DNA of 64,000 nt. Source: Nageia nagi. Lineage: Eukaryota > Pinophyta. The position numbers and the translations under genes are program-made. The DNA is taken from NCBI GenBank assembly GCA_050084985.1, contig JBITNC010000001.1, positions 109,492,001 to 109,556,000 of the forward strand, given 5' to 3'. Below, piece after piece: positions 46,061-58,574 of this stretch (position 1 is the stretch's first letter; each line of letters starts with the position of its first letter). The notes under the pieces were generated by a model. It was not told where the DNA came from, searched no databases, and saw only the letters and a program-made list of their open reading frames with translations.

Positions 46061-46841
46061 AATCTTGAGGGTGCATAAGTATAGTAAGTATTTCCTTTAA
46101 TTTACATTCTTTTTTAGATAACACTCATGCATATAGGCATCCTCCTCCAAATAGGAATAGGAATAGAATCAAAAGGTTAGCACTAGTGACATGCATTCAT
46201 GCTTTTAGAGCACCAATAGAATGAGGATGCCTAGTACAAAAGTGCCTCTTTTTGTCCCTATCTTTGTAAAGTATATTTGGGTGGTGAAAAATCCCCATGT
46301 ACATAAAGTTAGTCCTTGAGCTTTTTTAAAATCACAATCAATGTATATTAGTAGCTAGGGTGTTTTTGTATCTTTTTGCTTTCCTATACTATGTTCACTA
46401 GTACAATGATTTTTCTTCTTTGTATCTATTTTTTCTTCCTTTATCCATAATCTAGGGATCCAACTCCTCTCTATGCATGGTACCAACATCCTACTATCTT
46501 TGTGTCAGGGCATTAACACTATGATTTTTTGGGAATAGAATGTTCAAAATCCACTTTTTATCATTTCAAATAATGTGCCTTAAACTCTAGGCTGATCTAG
46601 GGTGTTGCGCCATGATATTTATTCTCACATACACCCTCCTAACCTTTGCTAGTTTCTCCAAGGTATCTTGGTTCCTTAAGGTTGTGTGTCATTTTAGTTT
46701 TTGTGTATGTCTTATGGTCATTATCAATTTAACATAACATAATGTGTGCAGAGTTCATTTTTCCTATGTGTGTGTCCAACATCAACCATTTAAATATAAT
46801 ACTAAGATAAAAAACATAGAGTATTGAGTCCACAAAATGGG

Positions 46842-46843
<2 letters not shown>
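46061..46843. other. Non-coding stretch of element E
   Basis: Where protease and pol would be expected there is only AT-rich sequence without recognisable motifs in any frame. Confidence 0.55.

Positions 46844-46897
<54 letters not shown>
46844..46897. repeat. (AT)n microsatellite
   Basis: A 54-bp AT dinucleotide run; an apparent minus-strand frame across it is an artefact. Confidence 0.97.
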
Positions 46898-46899
<2 letters not shown>

Positions 46900-46924
46900 T
46901 AAAATAAAAATTTGGTACAAAATA

Positions 46925-48830
46925 GGTATACATGGGCTTTAGCCCTACATCATCCACCACTATGGGTGTCCACTAGAACCACTACTAGATGTCTCACTCC
47001 TAGAGCATACTCTCCTACCACTACCACTAGCTCTAGATATGGAGACTTGACTTGAGATATCACTTGCCATGAGTCCATGAGTCTCTAAAAGTATATTTTC
47101 CCTCATATACTTAGCTTATAGTTTGGATATTTCTAGATCTTGAGCTACAATTTGATCATGTTGACTTTGTATGAATTCCCATTGCTTATCTAGTGGGGGC
47201 ATGGTGAGCCTATCCTAGAGGCCCTTCATTATTTGAGATAATGAAGCTACCTTTGCATCTCACATCGCAAGTGTAGCCTTCACCATAACCAAATCCACCT
47301 CTAATGACTAGATATGTGTTAACTTGACCTCCAACAGCTTTAGTCTAGCTAGTTGAGCCTCCATGGTTGCTACTTATGCATATGACACCCCTATCATATC
47401 ATACATAATTCTAGTTAGTCTCTCATTAGATACATTTAAAATTTGAAAATCATGAGTCACTATGAGTAGAATATTTCTTACCTAGAGTGAGGGCAACTTT
47501 TGCTATCACCTCTAGTCCCCCAAATGGTGGAATCCTATCATGGATAAGATTATCTACATTCATTTGATCCTCCTCCTTTGATGGTTGGATCACTGCAACA
47601 TCACTCCCACTATCCAATTGGTCTAGGCCCAAAGCGATTGGATGCATAGTTGTCCACCATGTTGCATAACTAGGGGCAATCTAAGGATCCATGGCTACCT
47701 CCAGAATAACATCTATTGGTGGCTTTAGCTACCCTACCATCCACATTGGCATATCTTGAGCATTGTTAATAATGTCTCTTTCCATAATGTATCATTAGTA
47801 CATTAGGGGCACTATTAGGATTGGCTATTATATTCCAAAATATCTTAACACTTGCTCTAGATGATATGGCTCTACTATCTTCTACCTAGTATAGAAGAAG
47901 TGGGTTTGCCTCACCCATATAAAATGATGAGCTTCCCCATTCTACACATAATTAGTATAGCACATCCATATAATTTTTGCCTCTTAGAGGTCATCAATGT
48001 ACCTCCTCCTTGCCTGCATGGATCAAATAGGCCTATAACTACCCAATGGATTGGTACAACATGCTAGGGCCATGTCTATTGGATCATATCTCATCCTCTA
48101 TAGTCCCATTATCCTAATAACTTAGAGGTGCTCATAGGCTTAGAACTATAGGATACCATCATGAGAAATCATCAAATTGACCTTGTCAATATTGATGAAT
48201 GAATACAAATCATTATAAATTTATGCCAATAATACTAGCCCCCACATGAACTATTTTCCTCAAGTGCATATCTCTCATACTATCTATGTCATCTTGAGAG
48301 GTACAACCAAATAGCTTTTATCAAGATATAGATAGGTGCTAATAATAGCCACCATATGTAGCCTTAGGTGTCTCCCTAATTCAACATACGTACAACCCTT
48401 TGTGAGTCACATTGATCAATGATCCTATTTATGTTCATCCAATTTGGTCAACCATAAACACTCAACCCCATAAGTGTTATCATACCCCATCTCATGCTAA
48501 TATACTAAGCTACCCCTGATGGTAATACCTTAGATCTAGTACACATCCTCCAAAGTTACTATCATTTCATCAATGGGAAGGTGAAATGAGTAGCCATCCT
48601 AATCCCATTTCTCATCCAATGCAATGAGAAGAGGAGTATCCACCTATACTATCCCCACATATGCAAGCTCTCCTAACTTGCATCGATATAAAATACCATC
48701 TGATCATTGAGTTCACAAGAAGGCTCAAGCCAAATTTAAAGCTATAATCCTCATAGATTCTCCTTAGATTAACCCCTTACAATCTTGCAAGGTAACACCT
48801 ATTTTTGTAAGTCCATCCTCTCCACTCATG
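46925..48830 (-). pseudogene. Antisense PMD ORF in element E
   Basis: Starts MSGEDGLTKIGVTLQDCKGLI near 48829. Landmarks: SDGILYRCKLGELAYVGIV-stop-VDTPLLIALDEKWD, YSFHLPIDEMIVTLEDVY, then ISTYLYLDKSYLVVPLKMT and WGLVLLA-stop-IYNDLYSFINID, then AYEHL. These are the standard PMD landmarks. The C-terminal third is a predicted coiled coil with a Ser-rich end (SRSETSSSGSSGHP). Almost every stop lies at a Gln or Trp position. It is more distant from the A and B versions than they are from each other. Confidence 0.82.
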
Positions 48831-49129
48831 GATAATAAAAATATAATATTTCAAGTTTGAATCTACTTACCACATGCTCAATTGGTAGACTATGGAGATA
48901 CTCTTTGCTAGATGACCTATCCTCCCCATAATTGGCCACTAGATACTCCTCAAATCGATGGTAGCCATCACTACATAGTGTTATATTCTTTATGGACATC
49001 CTCCCACTTGATGCAATAAATTATGGATGTAACAAATGCTTTAAGAGTGCAACATTGCTACTAGGTTGCAAAATTGGTTGGTTCAATGAGGAAGTCAATG
49101 CCTACTTGTCAAAGCTCCAAATCACAAGG

Positions 49130-50520
49130 GTGTCAAGGTCAAAATGACCTATTTTTACAAAAAATAATTTTATATGTTAACTTTGGCTTTAAATTAGGGC
49201 ATAGCTTCTTATTTGACATATAGTTCCTAAATCCTTATGTGGATGGCTTATTTGCCTTGTAAAAATTTCAAGTCCCTCCCATTCTTTTTCAAATACTAAA
49301 AATTGCCATTTGCATGACATCAATGAAATCCATTTCTTTGAGTTGTGTGTGGTATTGATAGAATTTGGATCTAATTTATGTTCAAAATTTATTTGAATGA
49401 TGCTTGTATGTCTTAGGTAAAGATCACTTCATTTGTATTTTTCATCAAAATTTATACTAGGTTTAGGATCCTAGTGGCATGCCAATTTGCTATTTAGATG
49501 AGTTTCCAATGCATCTAGTTCATTTTCATCAATTGCTAATTTTTCATATGATAATGGATACTTATTTATGATATAAAATTAAAATTAATTAGATTATGTA
49601 TACATGATTTATCATTTGGTAGGGTAAAATTATATCTTCAAGAAGGTTGTTCCTAGGTAGCTATAGGCCCATGATATTTATAAGATTTGGTGACATATGA
49701 AGGAATTGCTTAATTAGATGACTTTATCCACTTATTTATTGAAGTTAAAAACATACTACCATTAGGGAATTGGTAGTATACCAATCCATGAAGTACTCAA
49801 ATGATTAAAAACCCTCCTATATTTATCCTTAATTGCACCTTTCTAGCATGAGAATCGGTACCAAAATTATGCTTCCATTATGAGGTATAGATATTTTATT
49901 TTGTTCTTTTCATTTGATGTTATTAAGCTTGCTAAATTCACATTTGGAAAGGTTGATAATTGTTAACATGAATTGGTGCATGCCAAGTGAATAAATCAAT
50001 GTCTATTGGTTGATCTAAAGTTGACATGGAAAAATATGTAAAATGATGGGGTTTTATCTCCCTTTTTAAATTTCACTTTACATTCTACACTACATTTCTC
50101 ATAGTTTCGAATAAATATATTCTCCTCATGTGTTGGTGATTCATTACTATCACCCATGTGAAAATGGCATTATGATGTGGTGATGTGTGTTCATGCATGT
50201 GACAAGATGGCTTGCCTTACCCCCTTTTTTAGCATCAACTGGGGGCAATCTCATGTTCAACTGTAAGTATGGTGAATTAATAGAATTTGGATAATAGTAG
50301 TTAATATAATTTTATTTTATCCAAATTAAATGAATCCTATGACATCAATAGCATGGAATATTATCCACATGGCATTGATGACAGACATTGACCTATTTTT
50401 CAAGGCATCAGAGGAGTACATCCTTTATGTAGAATTAAACTCAAGCTCCTAGATCTTTATAGGTTTGAATATTAAGAAATTTCATCATTATAACTAAATA
50501 TATTATAACATATTATATTT
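49130..50520. other. Non-coding interior of element E
   Basis: No gene recognised on either strand. AT-rich. Confidence 0.5.
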
Positions 50521-50529
50521 ATTTCATCC

Positions 50530-51330
50530 TTTATTTTCATGGCTAATGTATTTATATCATGGACATCAAAACACATGATCATTTATGGCCATTGATATGG
50601 CTAGTGAGAGTTCACTCACTTAAAAGTAAATTGATGATGCAATCATGACAAATTTGTTAACATTGGATCATCTTGAATGAATTATATATATTTTTTATGT
50701 ATCTAGATGTTTTTTATTTTTAACCCATCTAAAGCATACTATCTTCAAATCATGGACATAAGAATGCATGATTTGTGATGGCCAACAAAATGGATAGTGA
50801 GAGTTAACTCACTTAAAAGTAAATTAATGATACAATAATTATCAATTTGTTAACAATGGATCATATCCAATGGATGATACATTTTTCTATGTATCCACAT
50901 GATTTTTGCTTTGAACCCATATAAAGCATATTATATTTAGATCATGAACATAAAAATGCATTATCATCGATGACCAACAATATAGCTAGTGAGAGTTCAC
51001 TCACTTAAAAGTAAACCAATGATGCATTCATGAGCAATTTGTTGACATTAAATCATCTCCAATGGATGATACATTTTGCTATGTATCCACATGGTTTTTT
51101 ATTTGAATCCATATAAAGCATATTATATTCAAATCATATACATACAAATGTATGATCATTGATGGCCATCAATACAACTATTGAGAGTTCACTCATTTAA
51201 AAAATAAATTGATAATGCAACTATGAGTAAGATGTTGACATTATATCATCTCAAATTGAAAAAATAACTTATTATACATCCATAATTATTTTATTACTAA
51301 CATTTCATTGTAGGTACATAGATCTAGTAA
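50530..51330 (+). repeat. Tandem array of about 190-bp units in the 3' region of E
   Basis: The phrase GTGAGAGTTCACTCACTTAAA recurs at about 50604, 50797, 50979 and 51181 (last copy TTGAGAG), giving four diverged units of about 180-200 bp. Each also contains CATGGACATAAAAATGCATGATC-like and AATGGATGATACATTTT-like phrases. GTGAGAGTTCACTCAC is close to a palindrome. Confidence 0.85.
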
Positions 51331-51823
51331 AATAGAAGAAAATTATAGTCAAAACTAGGACACTAGCACTATGCTCACAATCTGTGGGGCTACTAGCAGC
51401 ATACATTTCATTATCATTTCTACCAATCCAAAGCATAACCTCTCTATTTTGAGGCATGTATGTAAGTGTGAATGGTTCCTAAGTATTAAACACAATGTAA
51501 AAACCATATTCATGATTGAATTAGTATAAGGGAGGCAAATAATATCTTCCATCTCTAGCCTTTGATATGGATTTTTATAGTCATCCAAATATTATCCAAA
51601 TAATATTCCTAAAAATAACTTCTTTATCAACTTTTGGCTTGGTTACTCCAATCAAGGATCTTTATTGGAGCACCCAAGTCAAAATGGGGGCAATATAAGG
51701 TCCCTCAACATCAACCATTCACCTTCAGTAAAAGACAACATCAATAAAAAGATTAAAAAAAATTTCTACATCTTAGCTACACTTCTTCTTTGGACATGTA
51801 ATTTAATTGCTTCAATCACACAT

Positions 51824-51838
51824 CCAAAGAGGAGAAAA
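51824..51838 (+). other. Polypurine tract of element E
   Basis: CCAAAGAGGAGAAAA directly before the 3' LTR. Confidence 0.8.
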
Positions 51839-52525
51839 TGTAGACACCTTAAAATGAACTTTTATATATTTTTAATAAATAATTTTAACCCTTTAACAAT
51901 GTTATTATTTAAAAAGGGATTTAAAATGTATAAAGGAGATGTAGGCCATATACTTGACCCTTGTGGATCATACAAGGGGTCATATCCTATAATATAAGCA
52001 TCCTTATATAAAGGCATTAAAGACATGAAAATACAGAGGAGGGGGATTATTTTGAGGAGGAGACTAGATAAGGGGTAGATTACAAATGACCCAATGCTTC
52101 TATCAACTAAAGATTAGATAGAGAATCAGAGACTCAAACATCATTTACAAAGAAAACTTTTTCAAGATCTTCTTATTTATAACAAGCGAATCTCTTATCT
52201 CAAGAATTATCATACTTTTGTTATATTGATATATCATTCATTCAATTATCATTTCATCATTTGTTGCATCTTTAATTTGTTCATGAACACAACACTAATG
52301 GTGTACTATTACTAGGGCATTGATGTCATACTAGTCTATATGATATTGCTCATTCTTAATGTATGTCTTTCCTTGATCAATTGAATATGCATATTAATGA
52401 AACAAACTTGTATGCTTAATCATATATTATTGTATTATTTCTTTGTGTCAAATAACTAATATATCAAATAGTGCATGTGTTAATTCCCCTAATTAATTAC
52501 ATAATTACATTATTTAGGGTCTACA
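51839..52525 (+). repeat. Element E 3' LTR
   Basis: 687 bp, TGTAGACACC...GGGTCTACA, partner of 43219-43902; TATA-like TTATATAAAGG at about 52003. Followed by the CATAG target duplication. Confidence 0.93.
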
Positions 52526-53523
52526 CATAGCTTAGATAGATCCTCTAAGATATCTCATGTTTAAATCCTACCTATCCTAAAGGGTTGCGAAGTGGGTAAT
52601 GTTGCTTCAAGAATTCAATTTAGTCTTTATCAATCAAAAGTTGATAAATGGATAGGATATAGAAGATTTCATTTCTATTCACCCACAAAATGAAGTATCT
52701 AGCATGTAGGAACACTTTCTAAATGAAATAGATGGCTAGAACACCATTGAATCATGTGCTACTACTATGTCCCTATGCTATCACTCCATTCTTGAGCTTG
52801 ATTATCCATAAGATTTTATTGGTTTCATGAAAAAAAATGAAGGGATCCTATTCTTCAATGGTTCTAAATGCATTCACAAAGTAAGGGTGGGAGTTATTCC
52901 TATCAACCCTAATGGTGATATTATCCTTATGTCTTACCATTTAATTTTTGATTGCATTAACAATATGGTAGAATATGAAGACCTAATTTTAGGTCTGAAG
53001 GCTATAATACTTTTGAAAGTAAAAAGGATCAAAATATTTGGTGACTCTTAAGTAATTATGAAGTAAGTATCTAACATCTACAATACTAAACATCCCAAGT
53101 TACAATCATATAAGGAAATGGTGGAGAATTACCTTATCTACTTCAATGACTATAAAATTGACAACTTCCCAAGAGAAAACAATAGGTATGTTGATGCTAT
53201 AGATAGTGCCACTTCTCTTACTCCAATTCCTATAGAATATGAAGAGACCATACTCACAATCCAAAAAATCATTAAGCCTTCCTAAGATTGTGTTATTGAA
53301 TATTTCATTGAAGATCATTATTTTTCTGCTTCTTATATCAATACATGTGAATGGCATCAAGATGTTTTCAATTATATTAAATATGATGGTATTCCTCTTT
53401 TATTTGGTCATAATGCTAGAATTAGACTTAAAAATCTAGCTACTAAATATGTCATCTTGGGTGATTTGTTGTATAGAAGATCTTTTGATGATACTCTTCT
53501 TAAATGTTTAATGAGGCATGAAG
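52526..53523 (+). pseudogene. Element D RNase H end, second RNase H and integrase start
   Basis: DPLRYLMFKSYL, AKWVMLLQEFNLVFINQKLI complete the first RNase H. 52827-53051 is the archaeal-type RNase H: ILFFNGSKCIHKVRVGVIPINPNGD, CINNMVEYEDLILGLKAI, KRIKIFGDS, with FDGS changed to FNGS (D to N). 53370-53523 (YDGIPLLFGHNARIRLKNLATKYVILGDLLYRRSFDDTLLKCLMRHE) leads to the integrase zinc domain and is cut at 53524 by the small LTR element. Confidence 0.85.
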
Positions 53524-53951
53524 TGTTGGAAATTATAATGCTCTATTATGTAATATTTCTCTTTAATGTAAATTTACATGATGCTTACAGTATCTTTAGA
53601 TACCTTAAAGCATTAAGGGAAAAAATATGAAAAAATCTTTAACCTTACCTTTTTTGTAAAAGGGAGGTTAATGAGTGGATTTCATCTTATAAATAGAGGT
53701 GCACCCCTTCTCATTATGTATTGGTACTTGTAGAAGCATGGTAATGCTTATCTTGTAGAGTTGTAGGAATGCTCTTGTAGAAGCTTTGTAGAAGAATTCT
53801 TGAGAATTTGTAAGAGAGTTCTATTATGAGAAGTAATAAAAGAGATGGTTCAAAGTTGATGTAATTCCAAGAGTTGGAGGAACCACTATACATTATGTGT
53901 TCTCATTTGTGTGAATGATTTGTTCTTAGTTAGATTTGTTGGAGAAGCTAC
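53524..53951 (+). repeat. Left terminal repeat of the small LTR element
   Basis: About 428 bp, TGTTGGAAATTATAATG...GGAGAAGCTAC, matched along its length by 54711-55110. Confidence 0.88.
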
Positions 53952-54710
53952 TTATAAATTTTGGCTTTGTGTTTGGTCAATTTGGCATTTATGGCTTAAT
54001 ATTTTAACTTGGTGGTTTATTCAAGTTGGTATTTGTTAGTTTATGGCATGGTTAAAGTAACAATGTCACAAGAGTATTTGTTTGGTGAAGTTGTCATCAT
54101 GGAGGAGAAAAATATTATGTAAAGGTTATAATGTGATGACACCCTCATATACCAAAAACAAATACAAATATTGATAAAATTATAAAAAATAAAAAATTAA
54201 TTTTTTTATGATTGATGATATTTTTGAAAATGCATTTATATCACCTTTTTGGTTATGAATTTGATAATGTTATGCACATATGATATTGTTGATATCATGT
54301 TATAGATGATATATATTTGTTTAGTTTGCACATGTGATATCTAGTTTATATGGATGATATTTATCTTATATGAGCATGATAGATCTAATTGATCTTTTTT
54401 ATGAACTATTTATAGCTTGTAAGTTTATTTTTGACATTGCAGGTTACTTTGGATATGCAAGCTCATAGAGGCTCATCATATCAACATGTTGTTGAATGAA
54501 TACTCTTGTACATGGACACTATTTATGGTTAATAATTGTATTATAAAATGATTTGTTAAAATGGTTAAGTAGTTGAGCTATTTTAGAACCATCTATATTA
54601 TATTAGTTTCTCACAAGTTCTCATCTTTGATTATATTCTTATGGAAGAGAACTCTCTTACTCTTTATCTTTATCTTTTCAACTCTCTACCCCAATATTGC
54701 ATTAAGGAGA

Positions 54711-55110
54711 GGTTGGAAATTATAATGCATTATTGTGTAATATTTCTTTTTAATGTAAATTCACTTAATTCTTAAGGAAATAAATATGTAAAAATATTTA
54801 ACCTTACCTTTGGATAAAAAGGAGGTTAAAGAGTGGGTTTCATCTTATAAATAGAGAGGTACCCCTTCTCATTATGTACTTGTACTTGTCAAAGCATGGT
54901 AATGCTTGTCTTGTATAGTTGTAGGAAGGCTCTTTTAGGAGCCTTGTAAAAGAATTATTGAGAATTTCTAGGAGATTTCTTTTGTGAGAAGTAATAAAGG
55001 ATATGGTTCAAAGTGGATGTAATCCCAAGAGTTGGAGGAACAACTTTACATTGTGTGTTTTCATTTGTGTGAATGATTTGTTCTTGGTTAGATTTTTTGG
55101 AGAAGCTACA
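54711..55110 (+). repeat. Right terminal repeat of the small LTR element
   Basis: About 400 bp; starts GGTTGGAAATTATAATG (first base changed) and ends GGAGAAGCTACA. The TATA region is at about 54847. Confidence 0.88.
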
Positions 55111-56222
55111 AGAGATCTTGGTTTATATAATCCTTCAATTCTATCATGAATTTGATATGTAAGTTAATCAAGCTCATGATGGTGAATGTGGTGGGCACTT
55201 TAGTGCTAAATTTATTTATCAAAAGTTTCTTAGACTAGGTTATTATTGGCCTACTATGCTCAAATATTGTGAATTGCATATAAAGAAATGTGAACAATGT
55301 TAAAAGAATGTTAGTATTAAACCTTATCCTTCTCATGCTTTGCATTCTATTTCATCTCCTTGGCCTTTTTATATTTGGGCACTTAATTTTATTAGCAAAC
55401 TTAACCCTATTTCATAAATATTTTACAAAATTAATAAAACATTTCACAAAATGGATGGAAGCTATACCCATGAAGTCTACAAAAGGAGGTAATATTATTG
55501 AATTTCTTATTGAGTTTATCATTTATAGATATGGTGTTCCTTGTAAATTGTTCATGGATAATGATCCCAAATTTAAAGGTAATGGAGTTAAGGAATTTTG
55601 TACTAAATATCATATTGAACAAAAATTGTCTACCCCATATTACCCCCAAGGTAATGGTTTTCTAACAAGTTCATCGAGAGTATCCTATCCAAAACTTTTG
55701 CAAAATATGGTAAAGATTGGCATGATTAACTAAATTATACTTTTTGGGTCTATAAAATAAGTATAAGGAATTGGATATGGGCACATCCTTTTTCCTTGAT
55801 GTATGGTGATGAAGCCCTAGTTACCCTTGAGCTATAGATCCTAGCTCTTCATGTGTCACTAAATGGTCTCATTCCTAATGAGTATATAAGAAAAGTTAGA
55901 TTATCCTAACTAGAGGTCCTAGATGAAAATTAGGTTAATGCTCTAGAACACCTTCATGTCTACCATTCTAAAATCCAAGGAGCCTATAACAAAAAGATCA
56001 AGCTTAAATAGTTCAAAGTTGGTGACCTAGTCTTAAAAGATAACCTTGCCAACACTAAGGCCTTGTAAAATGAAAAGAAAGCTAAGTTAGAACCTAATTG
56101 GATAGGTCCTTACATTATAATTTCAAATTAAGGAAAAGATACTAATAAATTATCTTCAATTGATAGAAAATAAGAATGCAATACAATCAATATTATGTAT
56201 CTAAAAAAGTTTTATGTTTGAT
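55111..56222 (+). pseudogene. Element D integrase
   Basis: AHDGECGGHFSAKFIYQKFLRLGYYWPTMLKYCELHIKKCEQC-stop is the zinc domain; C has Gln where D has this stop, and D keeps Gln where C has a stop. The core has KWMEAIPMKSTKGGNIIEFLIEFIIYRYGVPCKLFMDNDPKFKG and STPYYPQGNG. The stretch before TKWMEA is rearranged (a repeated FTKLIKHFTK). The rest is frame-shifted: FSLMYGDEALVTLEL, LEVLDENQVNALEHLHVY, FKVGDLVLKDNLANT, EPNWIGPYII, MYLKKFYV-stop at about 56222. Confidence 0.85.
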
Positions 56223-57062
56223 CTTTTTTTATAAATTTTTTGCATATATTCATTATTTTATACTAACATTTTAGGAAAATGAGCTCATACCCTAATGATT
56301 CTATTACATTCCTAGCACCACCACTAGAATTTATTGATTAAGTAAGTTCAAAAATCAATCATGTTCTTTATATCATAGTAATCAATAAAAAAGGTAATTC
56401 ATTCCTTTATTTTCATATGATTTTTATTAAATGAGTTGCTTATCAATAATACTTATAAAAAATACATCAAATTGTTATTTCATTTTTTGTTTATATCATT
56501 GGTCTCCTTTGGAAGTAAGGGGCACTCTTATCAACAAATTCATGGAAACATGGTGGCTTGGAAAACCAACCTGATCATTCTTATCATTTTACATCTTTAT
56601 AAGGAAGAGTAAATCTTATCATTTCATACCTTTGTAAGGAAGGCCCATTCATATCAAAATCCATGGAAACATGGTGGCTTGGAAAACCAAGTTGCTCAAT
56701 ATAAACTTATTATCATATTCATCTCATCTTGATGAGTAAGCCACCAAATAAAATTTTTCTTTCATATCACTTATCATACTTTCCATATCATATTTTGAAT
56801 ATATTATAAAAATCATTTCTTGTTTAAGCTCTTTTTCAAGTACCTTTTTCTTTGCCTTGAATTGCTCATATGATGAGAGGTATATCATGTTGCAACCAAT
56901 TCAAGGAAGGGGCATAAAAAAAGCAAAACTAGGGAATCTAAAGCTACCATCATATCATAAATTTTCAGGGAGTATTTTCTTATTTATCATGTTATACTTT
57001 GAATTCATGCTTTGATTTTCTTTTATCTCAAAAACATCAAAGCATATTCAAAGTGTAGCATC
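56223..57062 (+). repeat. 3' UTR of element D with a two-copy repeat
   Basis: No gene. The phrase CATGGAAACATGGTGGCTTG occurs at about 56541 and 56662 (period about 121 bp) with flanking similarity. The end, CAAAGTGTAGCATC, corresponds to the C polypurine tract. Confidence 0.7.
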
Positions 57063-57960
57063 TATTAATACCTAAAAAAGAATTTTGATTTAATTAAAAT
57101 ACCTTCTTAGATATTTGAAATGATTTATTTAATTTATTAAATAAATTCTCTTTTCTATGTGCATTCTCATCTACCTATATGATTGTGGTAATAGGTTGGC
57201 TCAGTATCATAATAAGCATAAAGATGAGCCTTAGCACTAGACTTGTTTCCTATAAAGGGGGAGGGAATATGCATGATCAAAAATATAACATGATATGAAA
57301 TAATATTGACACCTTAATAGGTGGAAATATACTTGTGTTAATCTTGACTAATATTTCTTAAAACCACCTATAATCTCTAGATTTTGTTAAACTTTGATCT
57401 CTACATTCCTATAATCTTTCTTTCCTTCACAATCAATATTCAATACATCAATGATGGGATGATAATATTGAGATTGAAGAAGAGGTATTATGGAAAGGTA
57501 GCTAAGTATAATTAATCAATTTTTAATACCATCATTGGAGGTTAGATTGGTGGTTTTGTGTCTTATAGAAGCTCATCATTCATCCTCTGTCGATTGAATC
57601 TCACCTCCATTCATCATCACAATTTTATATCTTCCATTAATGTAGTTTTGATAGGTAAATGTCAAGTTGATATTTATCATCTTTCATATCATCAATTTCT
57701 TATTATTTTAGTTAATTGAAGAATTTTAATTATTGCATAAATAACTATGATAATTATATTTTCAGTTATAACAATGTATATGCTTGATGTTTAGGGTTTT
57801 ATTATAAGTGTTAGGGTCATTTAAATTGGTGCTTATTAATAGACCTTAATTGCAAAAAATGATTATTTTGATAGTTGTATGTGCATATATATATATATAT
57901 ATATCATATTTTCCTTACAACTAAGGGCATTTTGCATTCAATATAGGTATCTCCCTCATT
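57063..57960 (+). repeat. Element D 3' LTR (decayed, right edge uncertain)
   Basis: TATTAATACCTAAAAAAGAATTTTG follows the polypurine-like tract and is similar to the C LTR start TGTTAACACATAAAAATGAATTT, with TG changed to TA. A CCTATAAAGGGG TATA-like box is near 57254. Beyond about 57300 the similarity to C is not convincing; an (AT)n run lies at 57885-57904. Confidence 0.5.
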
Positions 57961-57969
57961 TTATTAGGT

Positions 57970-58560
57970 TTGAGGTAGAATTTAAACTGATGTAGAATTT
58001 TAGGACATATGGACAATATAGGGTAAAAGAGGTAGTTAAAGCTTTAAGAAATAATCTTGAAAATAGAAAGAGGGTCAAAATATGGAATAAAATCTAGAAG
58101 GCCAAAATAACACCTAGGATTGCCTTTTTCTTATGGCTTTTCACCAAAAAAAGATTGTGATAATAAATAATTTAAAAAGGAGAGGCTTCAACATAATTAA
58201 AAGGTATGTTTTATACAAGAAAGAGAAACGAAATATAGATCACATATTCTTGCACTATGAATACTCAAGGAATATTTAGAGCATGGTGTGTAAAAAAATG
58301 AACATCCAATGGTTCTTACCAAACAATGTAAAATAATGTATAGTACAATGGTTAGCATGGGAGAAAGCATATGGTTATGAGAAATGTTGGACAATGCTGA
58401 TTATGCATTTATGGTGGCAAATATAGAAGTGAAGGAATAGGCATATTTTTTAAGAGAAATAAAATGAAACACAAGAATTTTTCAAACTTATGATTCTTAG
58501 ATTGTGTGAGAATTTGATGGTGTACTTTGATATCAACAAAGTGACATCAAGTTTTAAAAA
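57970..58560 (+). pseudogene. LINE ORF2 C-terminal remnant (zf-RVT), copy 1
   Basis: YRVKEVVKALRNNLENRKRVKIWNKI-stop-KAKITPRIAFFLWLFTKKRL, then NNLKRRGFNIIKRYVLYKKEKRNIDHIFLHYEYSRNIWSMV. This is the zinc-binding region at the end of plant LINE reverse transcriptases, where the knuckle cysteines have become Tyr (YVLYKK, HYEYS). Only the C-terminus is present, as expected of a 5'-truncated LINE. A poly(A) tail is not evident. Confidence 0.72.
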
Positions 58561-58574
58561 ACTCATTGATTGAA

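Larger units (their letters stand above)
43219..52525 (+). mobile_element. Element E, gag plus antisense PMD, no pol
   Basis: 9307 bp between clean LTRs with a perfect TSD. Inside: primer site, a decayed gag, AT-rich filler, a minus-strand PMD ORF, a long non-coding region with a tandem array, and a polypurine tract. I find no protease active site, RT box, RNase H or integrase motif on either strand, so E probably moved with enzymes from another Tat element. The LTRs differ visibly more than those of B or C, so it is older. Confidence 0.88.
53524..55110 (+). mobile_element. Small non-autonomous LTR element in D integrase
   Basis: Direct terminal repeats of about 400-430 bp, about 1.59 kb in all, flank about 760 bp with no coding capacity (TRIM/LARD-like). 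TGTTGGAAATTATAATG starts the first repeat, both end GGAGAAGCTAC, and a purine run (AAGGAGAGG) precedes the second. Both have a TATA box (CTTATAAATAGAG). It splits D integrase between RHE and the residues before EIL. No clean target duplication could be found. Confidence 0.75.

Noticed and set aside
46729-46920. Minus-strand ORF of Ile-Tyr repeats
   Set aside because: It is only the translation of an (AT)n microsatellite.
49130-50520. Hidden pol genes in element E
   Set aside because: I looked for YVDD, DLNK, DNG and QGNGQAEA-type words in all frames and saw none here or in 46061-46843.
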